Assembly: GCA_934278005.1 (NCBI GenBank) | Contig: CAKQWG010000030.1 | Coordinates: 1 to 24,708 of the forward strand | Length of the DNA: 24,708 nt | Source: an uncultured Pirellulaceae bacterium | GTDB lineage: Bacteria > Planctomycetota > Planctomycetia > Pirellulales > Pirellulaceae | Reading direction: 5' to 3' | Shown: positions 8,598-17,803 of the stretch, in pieces | Layout: each line of letters opens with the position of its first letter | Numbering within the stretch: position 1 is the first letter of the stretch | Notes under the pieces: model-generated | Told to the model about the DNA's origin: nothing | Databases searched by the model: none | The model's input: only the letters and a program-made list of their open reading frames with translations | Program-made: the position numbers and the translations under genes

Positions 8598-8951
8598 TTA
8601 CGTGATTTCGGCTTCGATGCTGGCCGACATACTGCCAGAGCACTTGCTGGCCATCGGGTCTTTGCCGAAGGCATGAATCTGGTCACGCTTCAGTTCAGCG
8701 TGCTCCTTAGTCGTCGTCAAACAAATCGCGCGACCGCTACTATCGACTTGCTTGGCCAGCTGCAGTGCCCGTTCGAACGTATGTCCGAACAATTGCTGCA
8801 ACATGGAGATGACGTAATCGAAGGTATGTTCAGAATCATCCCACAGCATGACGTGGTATCGCGGCTGCCGCTTGGGCTTGGGGCGCTGCGCCTCTCGCCT
8901 AGTTTCGACGACTGCTTCGGGTTCCATAACTGCGCTGTTAGAATCAGCCAT
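8598..8951 (-). CDS. clpS: ClpS-like Clp protease adaptor, variant N-degron pocket
   Basis: A 117-residue adaptor of the ClpS family, which binds the ClpA/ClpC N-domain and delivers substrates with N-terminal destabilising residues. Residues about 30-100 follow the fold: RYHVMLWDDSEHTFDYVI, then FERALQLAKQVDSSGRAIC, then TTTKEHAELKRDQIHAFG. By eye against E. coli ClpS, the N34-D35-D36 pocket reads D-D-S, and the His66 position (VHYQGKAI) reads Asp (VDSSGRAI). The core is otherwise well matched. A disordered charged N-terminus of about 30 residues precedes it, and the tail ends SMSASIEAE. The start at 8951 has AGAAGG close upstream and AGGAG 12 bases upstream. No clpA/clpC/clpP is nearby. It is a ClpS homologue; whether it binds classic N-degrons is uncertain. 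Confidence 0.88.
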   Translation of the reverse strand: MADSNSAVMEPEAVVETRREAQRPKPKRQPRYHVMLWDDSEHTFDYVISMLQQLFGHTFERALQLAKQVDSSGRAICLTTTKEHAELKRDQIHAFGKDPMASKCSGSMSASIEAEIT

Positions 8952-9133
8952 TGCCTTCTTTAGCTCCTATAAAACACATACGAACATTGATCCATTCAAC
9001 TGCACCACGTAACCGCTTTGAGCCCCATAGCTGGACTGCGCGGTTATATTGTTACGCATGGCATCATTGTAACCTTCGCACCAGGTAGGTTAGCAAGCAC
9101 ATTCCATTCAACCGGCACTAGAAAAAGCTCAAA

Positions 9134-10519
9134 ATGACAGATCTGAAAGCGATTGACCAGTACCTCCGGCAAACTCAACCTAGCCATTTAGAACAGCTCA
9201 AAACGCTGCTTCGCATCCCCAGCGTGAGCGCCGATTCAGCCTATCGCGACTCGGTTAACGCGGCGGCTCAGAGTGTGCTGGACACATTGTCCGCCGGGGG
9301 GCTGAAGACGGAACTGATCAAGACCGACGGCCCACCTCTGGTTTACGCCGAAACTCCAGCTGTGCCAGGCAAGCCGGTAGCATTGGTGTATGGACACTAC
9401 GACGTCCAGCCGCCCGATCCGCTAGAGCTGTGGACTACCCCCCCGTTCGAACCAACAGAGCGCGACGGCAACCTGGTGGCTCGCGGGGCGACTGACGACA
9501 AGGGCCAAATGCTCACACATGTGCATTCGGTGGCTGCCTGGAAGGCGGCTGGTCAGTCGTTGCCCATGCAAGTTAAGTTCTTAATCGAGGGCGAGGAGGA
9601 GGTCGGCAGCGAGCAGTTTGAACACTATTTGGCTCGCCCCGAAGCGGCTGAGAAGCTAGCTGCCGACGTGATTGTCATCAGCGATTCATCGCAGTATGCC
9701 AAGGGCCAGCCAGCAATTACCTACGGTCTGCGCGGGATCGCCTACTTCGAAGTTCATTTTCATGGACCCAAACAGGATCTGCACTCAGGCAGCTTTGGCG
9801 GCGCGGTTAACAATCCAGCCATCGCGCTGGCTAAATTCCTAGCCAAAATTGTCGATGATCAGGGCCGCATCCAACTGCCCGGCTTCTACGATGACGTCCT
9901 GCCGCTAGAGGATACTGAGCGGGCGATGTGGTCCAAGCTGAACTTTAGCGACGAGGCTTTCGCCAAACAGCTGGGAGTTAGCGGACTGACCGGCGAAGCG
10001 GGCTACAATACGCTCGAGCGGCGTTGGGCGCGGCCCACCTTCGACGTGCATGGACTGTGGAGCGGTTATCAGGGAGAAGGAGGCAAGACGATCATCCCGG
10101 CTAAAGCCAGCGCGAAACTCAGCTTCCGCTTAGTGCCCATTCAGTGCCCCAAAAAAGTAGCTCAGCAACTGCGCGAATTCGTAGCCGTCAACACTCCCAC
10201 GGGCGTCCGCATTGATGTGGTCGATTTGCACGGTGGCCCCGGTGTCGTGGTTAATCCCGAGAGCCCGTACATTACCGCAGCTCAACAAGCCGTAGCAACG
10301 GCTTTTGGCAAGCAAGCTGTGCTGATCCGCGAGGGTGGTTCAATTCCAATCGTGGCCAACATGGTCGACAAACTCGGAGCGGACGTGCTGCTGCTGGGCT
10401 GGGGGCTAGACGATGACGGTGCACACAGCCCCAACGAAAAGTTCAATATTCAAGACTATTTCCACGGCATTCGCGCTAGCAGCCACCTGTGGTACGAGCT
10501 GTCGAAGGTGCCCGTGTGA
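9134..10519 (+). CDS. M20 family metallo-dipeptidase
   Basis: A 461-residue zinc peptidase of the M20 family, dipeptidase type, that hydrolyses small peptides in the cytoplasm. Two-zinc ligands and catalytic residues are recognisable: GHYDVQP (about 86-92, His and Asp), RGATDDKGQ (about 117-125, bridging Asp), EGEEEVGS (about 152-159, catalytic Glu pair), VISDSS (about 181-186) and the C-terminal GAHSPNEKF (about 428-436, last His). The middle part (about 200-320) fits the dimerisation lid, with HSGSFGGAVNNPA. The length is typical. There is no signal peptide. The ATG at 9134 is used; no good Shine-Dalgarno sequence precedes it. It ends 35 bp from the convergent TPR gene. Substrate specificity cannot be read from sequence. 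Confidence 0.93.
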   Translation: MTDLKAIDQYLRQTQPSHLEQLKTLLRIPSVSADSAYRDSVNAAAQSVLDTLSAGGLKTELIKTDGPPLVYAETPAVPGKPVALVYGHYDVQPPDPLELWTTPPFEPTERDGNLVARGATDDKGQMLTHVHSVAAWKAAGQSLPMQVKFLIEGEEEVGSEQFEHYLARPEAAEKLAADVIVISDSSQYAKGQPAITYGLRGIAYFEVHFHGPKQDLHSGSFGGAVNNPAIALAKFLAKIVDDQGRIQLPGFYDDVLPLEDTERAMWSKLNFSDEAFAKQLGVSGLTGEAGYNTLERRWARPTFDVHGLWSGYQGEGGKTIIPAKASAKLSFRLVPIQCPKKVAQQLREFVAVNTPTGVRIDVVDLHGGPGVVVNPESPYITAAQQAVATAFGKQAVLIREGGSIPIVANMVDKLGADVLLLGWGLDDDGAHSPNEKFNIQDYFHGIRASSHLWYELSKVPV

Positions 10520-10554
10520 CTGGGCATGTCCTCCAATGCTAGGTCTCAAGTCGC

Positions 10555-11313
10555 CTAGTACCGCTTGGGATCAATGGCGGGCTGATTGTTCTGCACGGTC
10601 CAGCCGCCAGTGGGCGGCACGCCGGTCATCGTGTTCTGAGCTATTTTGACATTCAGCGAGGCCACCCGCTGGTAGAGCTCAGGTTGCAAATTGTTGAGTG
10701 CCAGGCTCTGCTGGTAATTCTGCAGAGCTTGCCCGAAATCGCCCGAGGCCTCGCGCATTTGCCCCCGCGCCGTCCAAGCCCGGTGATCGTTTGGATTTAG
10801 CGCCAAAGCTTCATCTAAGTATTGCTCGGCCTGCTTGGTCTGCCCAAACTCTTGTGACAGCCGCGCCAGCTCAACGCGCGCATCGGACATGCCCGGGTTA
10901 GCAGTAGCCCAATTCTTGAGCAGTGTCATGGCGCTGTCAGGACGCCCCGACTCGGCCAGCAGGACAGCCAAACCGCGATGGCAATCAATGTGATTATTCT
11001 GCAGATCCAAGCACTGGTGATACAGCGACTCGGCCTGCTGAATCATTTGACTGTCCTTCTGCGTGACCCCCAGCTTGTGATAAGTCGACGCTAGGTTGTA
11101 GTAGGTGTCGGGATTCGATGGATCCGAGACTTGGGCGGTCTGAAATTGTTGCAAAGCCTCCGAGTACCTGCCCTGCTGATAGAGTCGCACACCGAGTGTG
11201 TTTTGGCCCATGCTCGTTACGCGGCAGCCACCGCTCGAGGACACCACAGCCAGGAGCAGCAGCAGAGCCGGCGCGCGGTAGAGCAAACGATTGAAATTGG
11301 CAGCAAGGGACAT
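10555..11313 (-). CDS. TPR-repeat lipoprotein
   Basis: A 252-residue predicted lipoprotein. From the chosen start at 11313 it has a basic n-region, a Leu/Ala core (LLYRAPALLLLLAVV) and a lipobox-like SSGGC with C30 as the probable lipidated residue; Ser at -3 is not the common Leu. The rest is at least four tetratricopeptide repeats, with consensus fragments such as LYQQGRYSEALQQF, NPDTYYNLASTYHKLG, ALALNPNDHRAWTARGQ and GDFGQALQNYQQSLALN. TPR proteins hold partners together in envelope assemblies. The upstream in-frame start at 11349 would add 12 residues before the signal peptide and is less likely. It is the last gene of the leftward block, separated from alaS by an 18-bp repeat array. Partner unknown. 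Confidence 0.85.
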   Translation of the reverse strand: MSLAANFNRLLYRAPALLLLLAVVSSSGGCRVTSMGQNTLGVRLYQQGRYSEALQQFQTAQVSDPSNPDTYYNLASTYHKLGVTQKDSQMIQQAESLYHQCLDLQNNHIDCHRGLAVLLAESGRPDSAMTLLKNWATANPGMSDARVELARLSQEFGQTKQAEQYLDEALALNPNDHRAWTARGQMREASGDFGQALQNYQQSLALNNLQPELYQRVASLNVKIAQNTMTGVPPTGGWTVQNNQPAIDPKRY

Positions 11314-11450
11314 TGACCGGTTCCCAGTCCAGGGTGAGCAGGTGCGCACTAAATGCGCGCCGTCTGCCGAATGACCGTTGAACTTTAGTCAAAATTGCAA
11401 ATTGAGTTCAATAGCGGTTTTTATTTTCAGTGAGCCGGGCAGCTGATTAG

Positions 11451-11594
11451 CCAGCCGGACACAGCAAGCCAGCCGGACACAGCAAGCCAGCTGGACACAG
11501 CAAGCCAGCTGGACACAGCAAGCCAGCTGGACACAGCTAGCCAGCCGGACACAGCAAGCCAGCTGAACATCTTTAGCCCACTTGGACATCTTTG
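11451..11594. repeat. 18-bp tandem repeat array (about eight units)
   Basis: Six near-identical units at 11451-11558 read CCAGC(C/T)GGACACAGC(A/T)AG. Two decayed units follow (11559-11576 and 11577-11594), where ACACAGCAAG becomes ACATCTTTAG or ACATCTTTGG. Units three to five contain the palindrome CCAGCTGG every 18 bp. No spacer structure is present, so it is not a CRISPR. The array is noncoding by best judgement and lies in the gap between two leftward genes. Confidence 0.95.
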
Positions 11595-11630
11595 GCCCAC
11601 TCTGCTCCCGGACTAGCGAGCAGTGCCAAA
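11591..11630 (-). terminator. Hairpin after alaS, possible terminator
   Basis: TTTGGC (11591-11596) pairs with GCCAAA (11625-11630), and CTGCTC (11602-11607) pairs with GAGCAG (11618-11623). There is a 5-base bulge on one side and a 1-base bulge on the other, around a 10-base loop. It begins 30 bp beyond the alaS stop codon. No T-tract follows on the leftward strand, so it may weaken rather than end transcription, or protect the 3' end. Confidence 0.4.
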
Positions 11631-11659
11631 CGCTGGCTTGGAACTCGCCAAAAGCGGGA

Positions 11660-14473
11660 CTACTGACCCAGCATTTCGGCGATAGCCTTCTTGGCGGCCT
11701 CGACTGCCTCAGGGATTTTTTCAGGGAATTTGCCACCGGCCTGCGCCAGATCCGCTTTGCCTCCGCCACCACCACCGACGATCGGAGCGACTTGTCCAAT
11801 CCACTGCGAGGCGCTCAGTCCACGATCTTGCAATGCTTTGCTGATGCCGGCCACCAGCAGGACCTTGTCCTCGCCGACTTTGTTGGCGAAAAGCACGGCC
11901 GTCGGTTGGCTGCTCTTCTGCCGGATTTGGTCGATCCACTGGCGCAACAGATTGGGTGTTGCGCCCGCTGTCTCAGCTACCACCACGGCCACATCGCCGA
12001 TGGATGCGGCCCCTTCCAACAAGCTCTCAGCCGACACGCTGCCGCTGGCCGCGAGTGCAGAGACTTGCTGCGCGAGCTTGGATTTCTCATCTTGTAAAGC
12101 GGCGATGCGAGCCGGAATATCCTCGGTGGCTACGCTCAACATACGAGCGGCTTCACGCAGCAGAGCACGCTGGGCCAAATACCCAGTGGCATCGACCTTG
12201 GCGGGCTTGCCTGGCTCCTCCGGTGCAGCTCCACTGCCGGCTAGCTGCTTCTTCAAGCCGCGAATTTCAGCGATCAGTCGGGCGACTTGGCTGGGCACTT
12301 GGCCAGCTTCGCAAGCGAGCGATTTGGCAGTGGTGTTGAGCAGAGTTTGGACCTGCTGACGATGCGCCTTAGCACGCTCTCCGGTGTAGGCCACAACTCG
12401 CCGCGTACCAGCCGAAACGCTCTCCTCGGCGATCACTTCGAACTGCTCGACTTGACTAGTGTTTGTTAAGTGCGTGCCACCACAGAGCTCCTTGGAGAAT
12501 TCCCCCATGCTGACCATACGTACTGGGTCGGGATATTTTTCACCAAACAGCATCATCGCGCCAGCTTGGCGAGCTTCGGCCAATGGTACAGTCTGCCACG
12601 ATATGGGGGCGGCCCGCTGCACTTTTTCTGCCACAATAGTCTCGATCTCGCGGATCTGATCGTCGCTCAGCGCTTGTTGATTGGTGAAGTCAAATCGCAG
12701 CCAATCGGAGTCGACTTTACTCCCCTGCTGTTGAGCGTGCTCGCCTACGACAGACTGCAGCGCGTGATGCAGAATGTGAGTGGCCGAGTGGGCTCGGCGA
12801 ATTCCGTCGCGACGAGTTGCATCGACCTTGACGGTGACATGCATTCCGGTGGAGAAATGCCCCGCTTTGAGTTTACCGATGTGCACGAGCAGTTCTCCGG
12901 CCCGCTGGGTATCAGTGATTTCGAACAGTGAGTCATCGGCGAAAATCGTTCCCGAATCGCCCACCTGCCCTCCCCCTTCGCCGTAGCACGGCGAACGGTC
13001 AAGCACGATGCGGACCTCCTGATCGCGAGCGTCGCTGGCCTTGAGCTCATTGACCAAGTGCGCATCGTCGTCCTGGCCAATCACAATGCCTTTTACCTGA
13101 GCCGATGACTCCAATTTGTCGTAGCCCAAAAACTCGGTCCGCCGCAGCGCTTCTTTGAGCGTCTCAATTGGGCCCGTCGCGAACAGTTCGCTACGCCCAC
13201 CGCCACTGACCTTCTCGTGCTGCTCCATGGCGGCTCGGTAGCCATCCCAATCGAAGGTCAGACTGCGCTCAGCGGCCAAGGCCTGGAACAACTCCGGCGG
13301 CACTCCGTAGGTTTGATACAGACTGGCTGCTTCGTTGCCATCGACCATCACCGCCGACGCTTCTTGCATGCTGTCAAAGACGCGTTCAATGCGTTCGAGA
13401 CCGCCACCGATAGTGGAGAAAAAATCGCTTTCCTCCTTGCGAATCGTCTCTGAAACGCGATCGACGGTCGATTTCAATTCTGGATAAGCGGCAGCCATGC
13501 ATGCGGCCACAGTGGGGACTAATTGATGCAGGAAAGGTTCAACGAGCCCCATTTGATGACCATCGAGCACCGCGCGCCGCAGCAGACGCTTGATCACATA
13601 GCGTGCCTTCTTCGGTCCCGGCAAAATGTTTTCATGTACGGCAAATGTGCAGGCCCGAACGTGGTCGGTGATCCGTCGCAGCCGCCGGCCATTGTCGCTT
13701 TCGTATTCATACTTGACCCCGCACACTTCGGCGGCCGCGTCCAAGATCGGACGCAAATTGTCGATATGAAAATTGGTGGGCACGTTCTGCAGCACGCTGG
13801 CGGTGCGCTCGAGTCCCATCCCGGTGTCGATGTTCTTACTGGGCAGCGGCCGCAAGTTCTGCGGAGGCTCACCGACGCGATTGAATTGCGTGAAGACTAG
13901 ATTCCAGATCTCGACATCTTTGCCATTGTCTAGCTGGTAGTAGATCTCGCTGCATGGACCGCAGACGCCGTCGGGCCCTAGGCTCGGAGCGCTGGCTGGC
14001 CAGAAATTCTCGTCCTCCTCCATACGCGAAATGCGCGAGGTAGGCAAGCCGATCCTCTCATTCCAAATCTTCGCGGCTTCGTCGTCATCTTTATAGACCG
14101 TCACCTTGAGACGCGCCGGATCGATGCCAAGCCATTTCTTATCAGTCAAAAACTCCCACGCCCAGTTTACTGCGTCCAGCTTGAAGTAATCTCCAAAACT
14201 GAAATTCCCCAACATTTCGAAAAATGTGTGGTGGTAGGCCGTCCGCCCCACGTTGTCGATGTCCCCGGTTCGCAGGCACTTCTGACAAGTCGTGGCGCGC
14301 GTGAAATCTAGCTTCACCTTGCCCAAAAAGTGGTCTTTGAACTGGTTCATACCGGCAGGTGTGAATAGTACCGATGGATCCCAAGTCGGTACCAGTACGT
14401 CGCTGGGCTGGCGTTTGTGCCCCTTGCTCTCAAAGAAGGCTAGATACTTTTCGCGCAGTTCGTCAGTTTTCAT
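11660..14473 (-). CDS. alaS: Alanyl-tRNA synthetase
   Basis: A 937-residue class II synthetase that charges tRNA(Ala). The N-terminal catalytic core shows RATTCQKCLRTGDIDNVG and HHTFFEMLGNFSFGDYFK. The editing domain has the zinc-binding HSATH (about 562-566) and CGGTH (about 662-666), at almost the same positions as in the E. coli enzyme (H564/H568, C666/H670). The C-terminal DHHA1 (C-Ala) domain ends with the glycine-rich VGGGGGGKADLAQAGG signature. Length is normal to slightly long for the family (about 875-900 aa in many bacteria). The start ATG at 14473 gives the conserved MKTDELREKYLAFFESKGH opening. It sits two genes downstream of recA on the same strand, like the recA-recX-alaS order of many bacteria. 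No frameshift is visible. Confidence 0.97.
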   Translation of the reverse strand: MKTDELREKYLAFFESKGHKRQPSDVLVPTWDPSVLFTPAGMNQFKDHFLGKVKLDFTRATTCQKCLRTGDIDNVGRTAYHHTFFEMLGNFSFGDYFKLDAVNWAWEFLTDKKWLGIDPARLKVTVYKDDDEAAKIWNERIGLPTSRISRMEEDENFWPASAPSLGPDGVCGPCSEIYYQLDNGKDVEIWNLVFTQFNRVGEPPQNLRPLPSKNIDTGMGLERTASVLQNVPTNFHIDNLRPILDAAAEVCGVKYEYESDNGRRLRRITDHVRACTFAVHENILPGPKKARYVIKRLLRRAVLDGHQMGLVEPFLHQLVPTVAACMAAAYPELKSTVDRVSETIRKEESDFFSTIGGGLERIERVFDSMQEASAVMVDGNEAASLYQTYGVPPELFQALAAERSLTFDWDGYRAAMEQHEKVSGGGRSELFATGPIETLKEALRRTEFLGYDKLESSAQVKGIVIGQDDDAHLVNELKASDARDQEVRIVLDRSPCYGEGGGQVGDSGTIFADDSLFEITDTQRAGELLVHIGKLKAGHFSTGMHVTVKVDATRRDGIRRAHSATHILHHALQSVVGEHAQQQGSKVDSDWLRFDFTNQQALSDDQIREIETIVAEKVQRAAPISWQTVPLAEARQAGAMMLFGEKYPDPVRMVSMGEFSKELCGGTHLTNTSQVEQFEVIAEESVSAGTRRVVAYTGERAKAHRQQVQTLLNTTAKSLACEAGQVPSQVARLIAEIRGLKKQLAGSGAAPEEPGKPAKVDATGYLAQRALLREAARMLSVATEDIPARIAALQDEKSKLAQQVSALAASGSVSAESLLEGAASIGDVAVVVAETAGATPNLLRQWIDQIRQKSSQPTAVLFANKVGEDKVLLVAGISKALQDRGLSASQWIGQVAPIVGGGGGGKADLAQAGGKFPEKIPEAVEAAKKAIAEMLGQ

Positions 14474-14851
14474 CAGTTGGTTTATCCAAAAACAGCTTAT
14501 TCCAATTTCGCACCGAGGACGATCGATGCGACCTGCTTTCTACAATCCACAGAGCCATCTCGCTCACTTGGCAGCAGCAACACGAGCAGCAACAATATAT
14601 GCTCAGTTGCCCAAACCAGCTATCCGAGAATACCGGACCAGACTGGCTTTATGCAATTTGGCTCACGCTTCGCAGCTTGCCAAGAGCCACGTGGGGTATG
14701 CATCCTGCCTGCCATGCGATAGGCAGGTTTTTCGCAAGGCTAGAAGCTTAGGCCACTTCGGAAGCTAGAAGCTTACGCCACGTGGGGTATGCATCCTGCT
14801 TGCCATGCGATAAGTAGGTTTTTCGCAAAGCTAGAAGCCTAGAAGCTACCA
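14474..14851. other. Intergenic region between the HtrA-like gene and alaS, with duplicated element
   Basis: A 378-bp gap between two leftward genes. Its right half (14686-14841) is made of two copies of a 65-bp element with a 91-bp period, joined by shorter GCTAGAAGCTTA repeats. The left half (14474-14685) presumably carries the alaS promoter. Several rightward open frames here are short, overlapping and featureless. Confidence 0.6.
14686..14841 (+). repeat. Two copies of a 65-bp hairpin element, 91-bp period
   Basis: Copies lie at 14686-14750 and 14777-14841 and differ at five positions. Each contains a six-pair hairpin with an identical 12-base loop TGCCATGCGATA, followed by GGTTTTTCGCAA. 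Arms are CCTGCC/GGCAGG in copy 1 (14704-14727) and CCTGCT/AGTAGG in copy 2 (14795-14818). Three of the five differences fall in the arms and keep pairing when read as rightward RNA. The hairpin plus T5 looks like a terminator for the plus strand, yet no plus-strand gene is present. Alternatives are a REP-like mobile hairpin or the end of a small RNA. Confidence 0.75.
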
Positions 14852-16438
14852 TCAGGGAGCGACTTCGATGGTCTCGGCGCGACCGTCGGAGCGGACGATT
14901 CTCAGCTCCAGCGGGCGGCCAGGCAAGTCGGGATCGTCGACCGCACGGTAGAAATCCTGCGGCTGCTGCACGTCCGTTCCAGCAACCGACAAAATGCCAT
15001 AACCGGGCCGCAGTCCAGCGTGCCAAGCTGCGGTGTCGGGATCGACTGACTGCACGGCGACTTTGAAAGGTGTGCGGCGACTGCCACCCAACCCGCTGCG
15101 CGTCCAGTCAGAAGAGATGGCGGTGGCATAGTCGACCAACATGCCACGCCATTTTTCAGGCGAATCGACCGCATAGCCGGGCCAGCGGGTCGTGAGCGGT
15201 TTCTTGCTCAGGGTGGCAGACAGTTGCAATGCGTCGGGCGCACTGCGGCCGGCACGAAAGCGATGCACGTACAATTTGACCTGCGCACCGGCCGCCGCTT
15301 GACTCAACTCGCGAAATAGATCGCGACGGTCGGCTACTTGCGCACCATCGACCTGATAGATCACATCGTCGGCGCGCAAGCCAGCTTGCTCGCCTGGCAG
15401 TCCGGGAATGACCACGCTCACCCGCGCGCCGCTAAAGCCAAGCGATTTCTCCATCGAGCGGAGATCCTCGGGTTGTATACCCAGGAATCCGAACTCGGGC
15501 AACTTGCCCGCTTTGAGACTCTCTACGACGCGCTGAAACATTGCGTCAGTAGCAATCGCAAACCCCGCCGCTTGTTCATAGCCAGCCGTCGCCGCCAGGG
15601 CAGTCGTCATTCCGACCACTTCGCCCTTGAGGTTGATTAGCGCACCGCCGCTCATTCCCAACGTGAGTTTGGCATCGGTCTGGATCAGCGTTCCGAAATG
15701 GTGAATAGTGTCCTTGCCGCTCTCTCCCATAGCCGGGTCAGCCGGGGCTACACGCTGTAGATTGGACACGATGCCCCAACTGGCACTCGCCTGACCGTCG
15801 CGGGCGATGGCTTGCGGATTGCCCAGCGCGATCACAAACTGTCCTTTGCGCAGCTCCCGTTTTTGAAAGAAAGCTGGCTGCAGATTGGAGGCGTCGATCT
15901 TCAGTACGGCCAAATCGCTAAACGGATCCGACGCAAGTACTTTGGCGGGCAAGCCGACCACGCGTGCCACGTAGCTCTGCTTGTCGAGCCAGACATAATA
16001 GTCATGCTCGCGCGGATCGCCCAGCACATGCCCGCAAGTCACCACAAAGCCATCGTCGCTGATGACGATCCCGCTACCAAACAAAGTCGGCACAAATTCG
16101 GGACTGTCCGGCGTGTTCTGCAGCGGAAACGGATTACCCAGGCGGAATTGGTCGATTCCCAATTGGTCCAACTGCGCCGCCGGTGCTCGACCGCGAGCAA
16201 CCCGCGCGATGGCCACAACCGAACGCTGAGCGCGATCGATCGCCGAAATAGTAACCTCCTCAATAGCACTTACCAGCTCCAGGGCCGACTGGTCGGCAAG
16301 CGGTGCGCTTCGGCCGGCCTGTGCATCAGCCGCCGGCGATTGTTCGCCTGAATCTTGCGCGGCCAGCGGCCCACAGCTCACAGCCGCAAAGATTGCAGCC
16401 GCACAGATTGCAGCTGCACGCATGGCAACAACACGCAT
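14852..16438 (-). CDS. HtrA/Deg-like serine protease with two PDZ domains
   Basis: A 528-residue predicted exported trypsin-fold protease (S1C type) acting on misfolded envelope proteins. The signal peptide is MRVVAMRAAAICAAAIFAAV, with likely cleavage near LAAQ (about residue 28). The protease domain (about 60-310) shows the triad H137 (VTCGHV), D175 (FSDLAVLKID) and S263 (LGMSGGAL). PDZ1 spans about 316-405 (FGFLGIQ, GEQAGLRADDVIYQVDG) and PDZ2 about 430-528 (AWHAGLRPGYGILSVAG). GMSGG replaces the usual GNSGG. The start is uncertain: the open frame reaches 16612, with candidates at 16552, 16438 and 16423. 16438 is chosen because it begins a standard signal peptide; a 15-bp repeat array covers this region. 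It lies between recA and alaS on the same strand. Confidence 0.9.
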   Translation of the reverse strand: MRVVAMRAAAICAAAIFAAVSCGPLAAQDSGEQSPAADAQAGRSAPLADQSALELVSAIEEVTISAIDRAQRSVVAIARVARGRAPAAQLDQLGIDQFRLGNPFPLQNTPDSPEFVPTLFGSGIVISDDGFVVTCGHVLGDPREHDYYVWLDKQSYVARVVGLPAKVLASDPFSDLAVLKIDASNLQPAFFQKRELRKGQFVIALGNPQAIARDGQASASWGIVSNLQRVAPADPAMGESGKDTIHHFGTLIQTDAKLTLGMSGGALINLKGEVVGMTTALAATAGYEQAAGFAIATDAMFQRVVESLKAGKLPEFGFLGIQPEDLRSMEKSLGFSGARVSVVIPGLPGEQAGLRADDVIYQVDGAQVADRRDLFRELSQAAAGAQVKLYVHRFRAGRSAPDALQLSATLSKKPLTTRWPGYAVDSPEKWRGMLVDYATAISSDWTRSGLGGSRRTPFKVAVQSVDPDTAAWHAGLRPGYGILSVAGTDVQQPQDFYRAVDDPDLPGRPLELRIVRSDGRAETIEVAP

Positions 16439-16476
16439 GGCAGCAGCACGCGTGGCAGCAGCGAGCGTGGCAGCAG
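16417..16476 (-). repeat. Four tandem 15-bp units over the HtrA-like start region
   Basis: Read on the plus strand, units start at 16417, 16432, 16447 and 16462, with core CACGC(A/G)TGGCA(A/G)CA(A/G); the last unit begins CGAGC. On the coding strand they encode A-A-(M/T)-R-(A/V) pentads. Two units contain an ATG (16423 and 16438) and the third has ACG at that place. The array overlaps the signal peptide and both likely start codons. Confidence 0.85.
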
Positions 16477-16621
16477 TGCAGTTCGTCTCAAGGCTGGATG
16501 CGAGCACCCGCGATAGACAAGCATTCCGTAAAGAGCTTAACGCCAGCATCATAAAACTACGCTTGAATGCAATTCTGAAACAACTTCCCCGGAGCAAAGT
16601 GGCAAGCCTCACTCGATTATT

Positions 16622-16653
16622 CGCAAGCCGCAGCGTTCGCCTGGCGGCTCGCG
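16622..16653 (-). terminator. Hairpin 20 bases after the recA stop
   Basis: CGC-A-AGCCGC (16622-16631) pairs with GCGGCT-C-GCG (16644-16653): nine pairs and one A/C mismatch around a 12-base loop. It lies between recA and the HtrA-like gene. The leftward strand continues GAATAATCG rather than a T-run, so it may be a partial or factor-assisted terminator. Confidence 0.45.
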
Positions 16654-16672
16654 TGAATCAACCCAGCCTACT

Positions 16673-17803
<1,131 letters not shown>

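Larger units (their letters stand above)
11314..11659. other. Intergenic region between alaS and the TPR lipoprotein gene
   Basis: This 346-bp gap contains a hairpin just after alaS (11591-11630) and an array of about eight 18-bp units (11451-11594). The part next to the lipoprotein gene (11314-11450) presumably carries its promoter or leader; I found no clear boxes. A leftward open frame at 11389-11799 crosses the array, starts inside alaS out of frame and is Cys/Leu repetitive, so it is treated as noncoding. Confidence 0.6.

Noticed and set aside
11451..11594. CRISPR array
   Set aside because: The 18-bp units are directly adjacent with no unique spacers, and no cas gene is present.
11389..11799. 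Leftward 136-aa open frame with a repeated VQLACC pattern
   Set aside because: It starts inside alaS in the wrong frame, and its pattern is only the translation of the 18-bp array. No ribosome-binding site was found.
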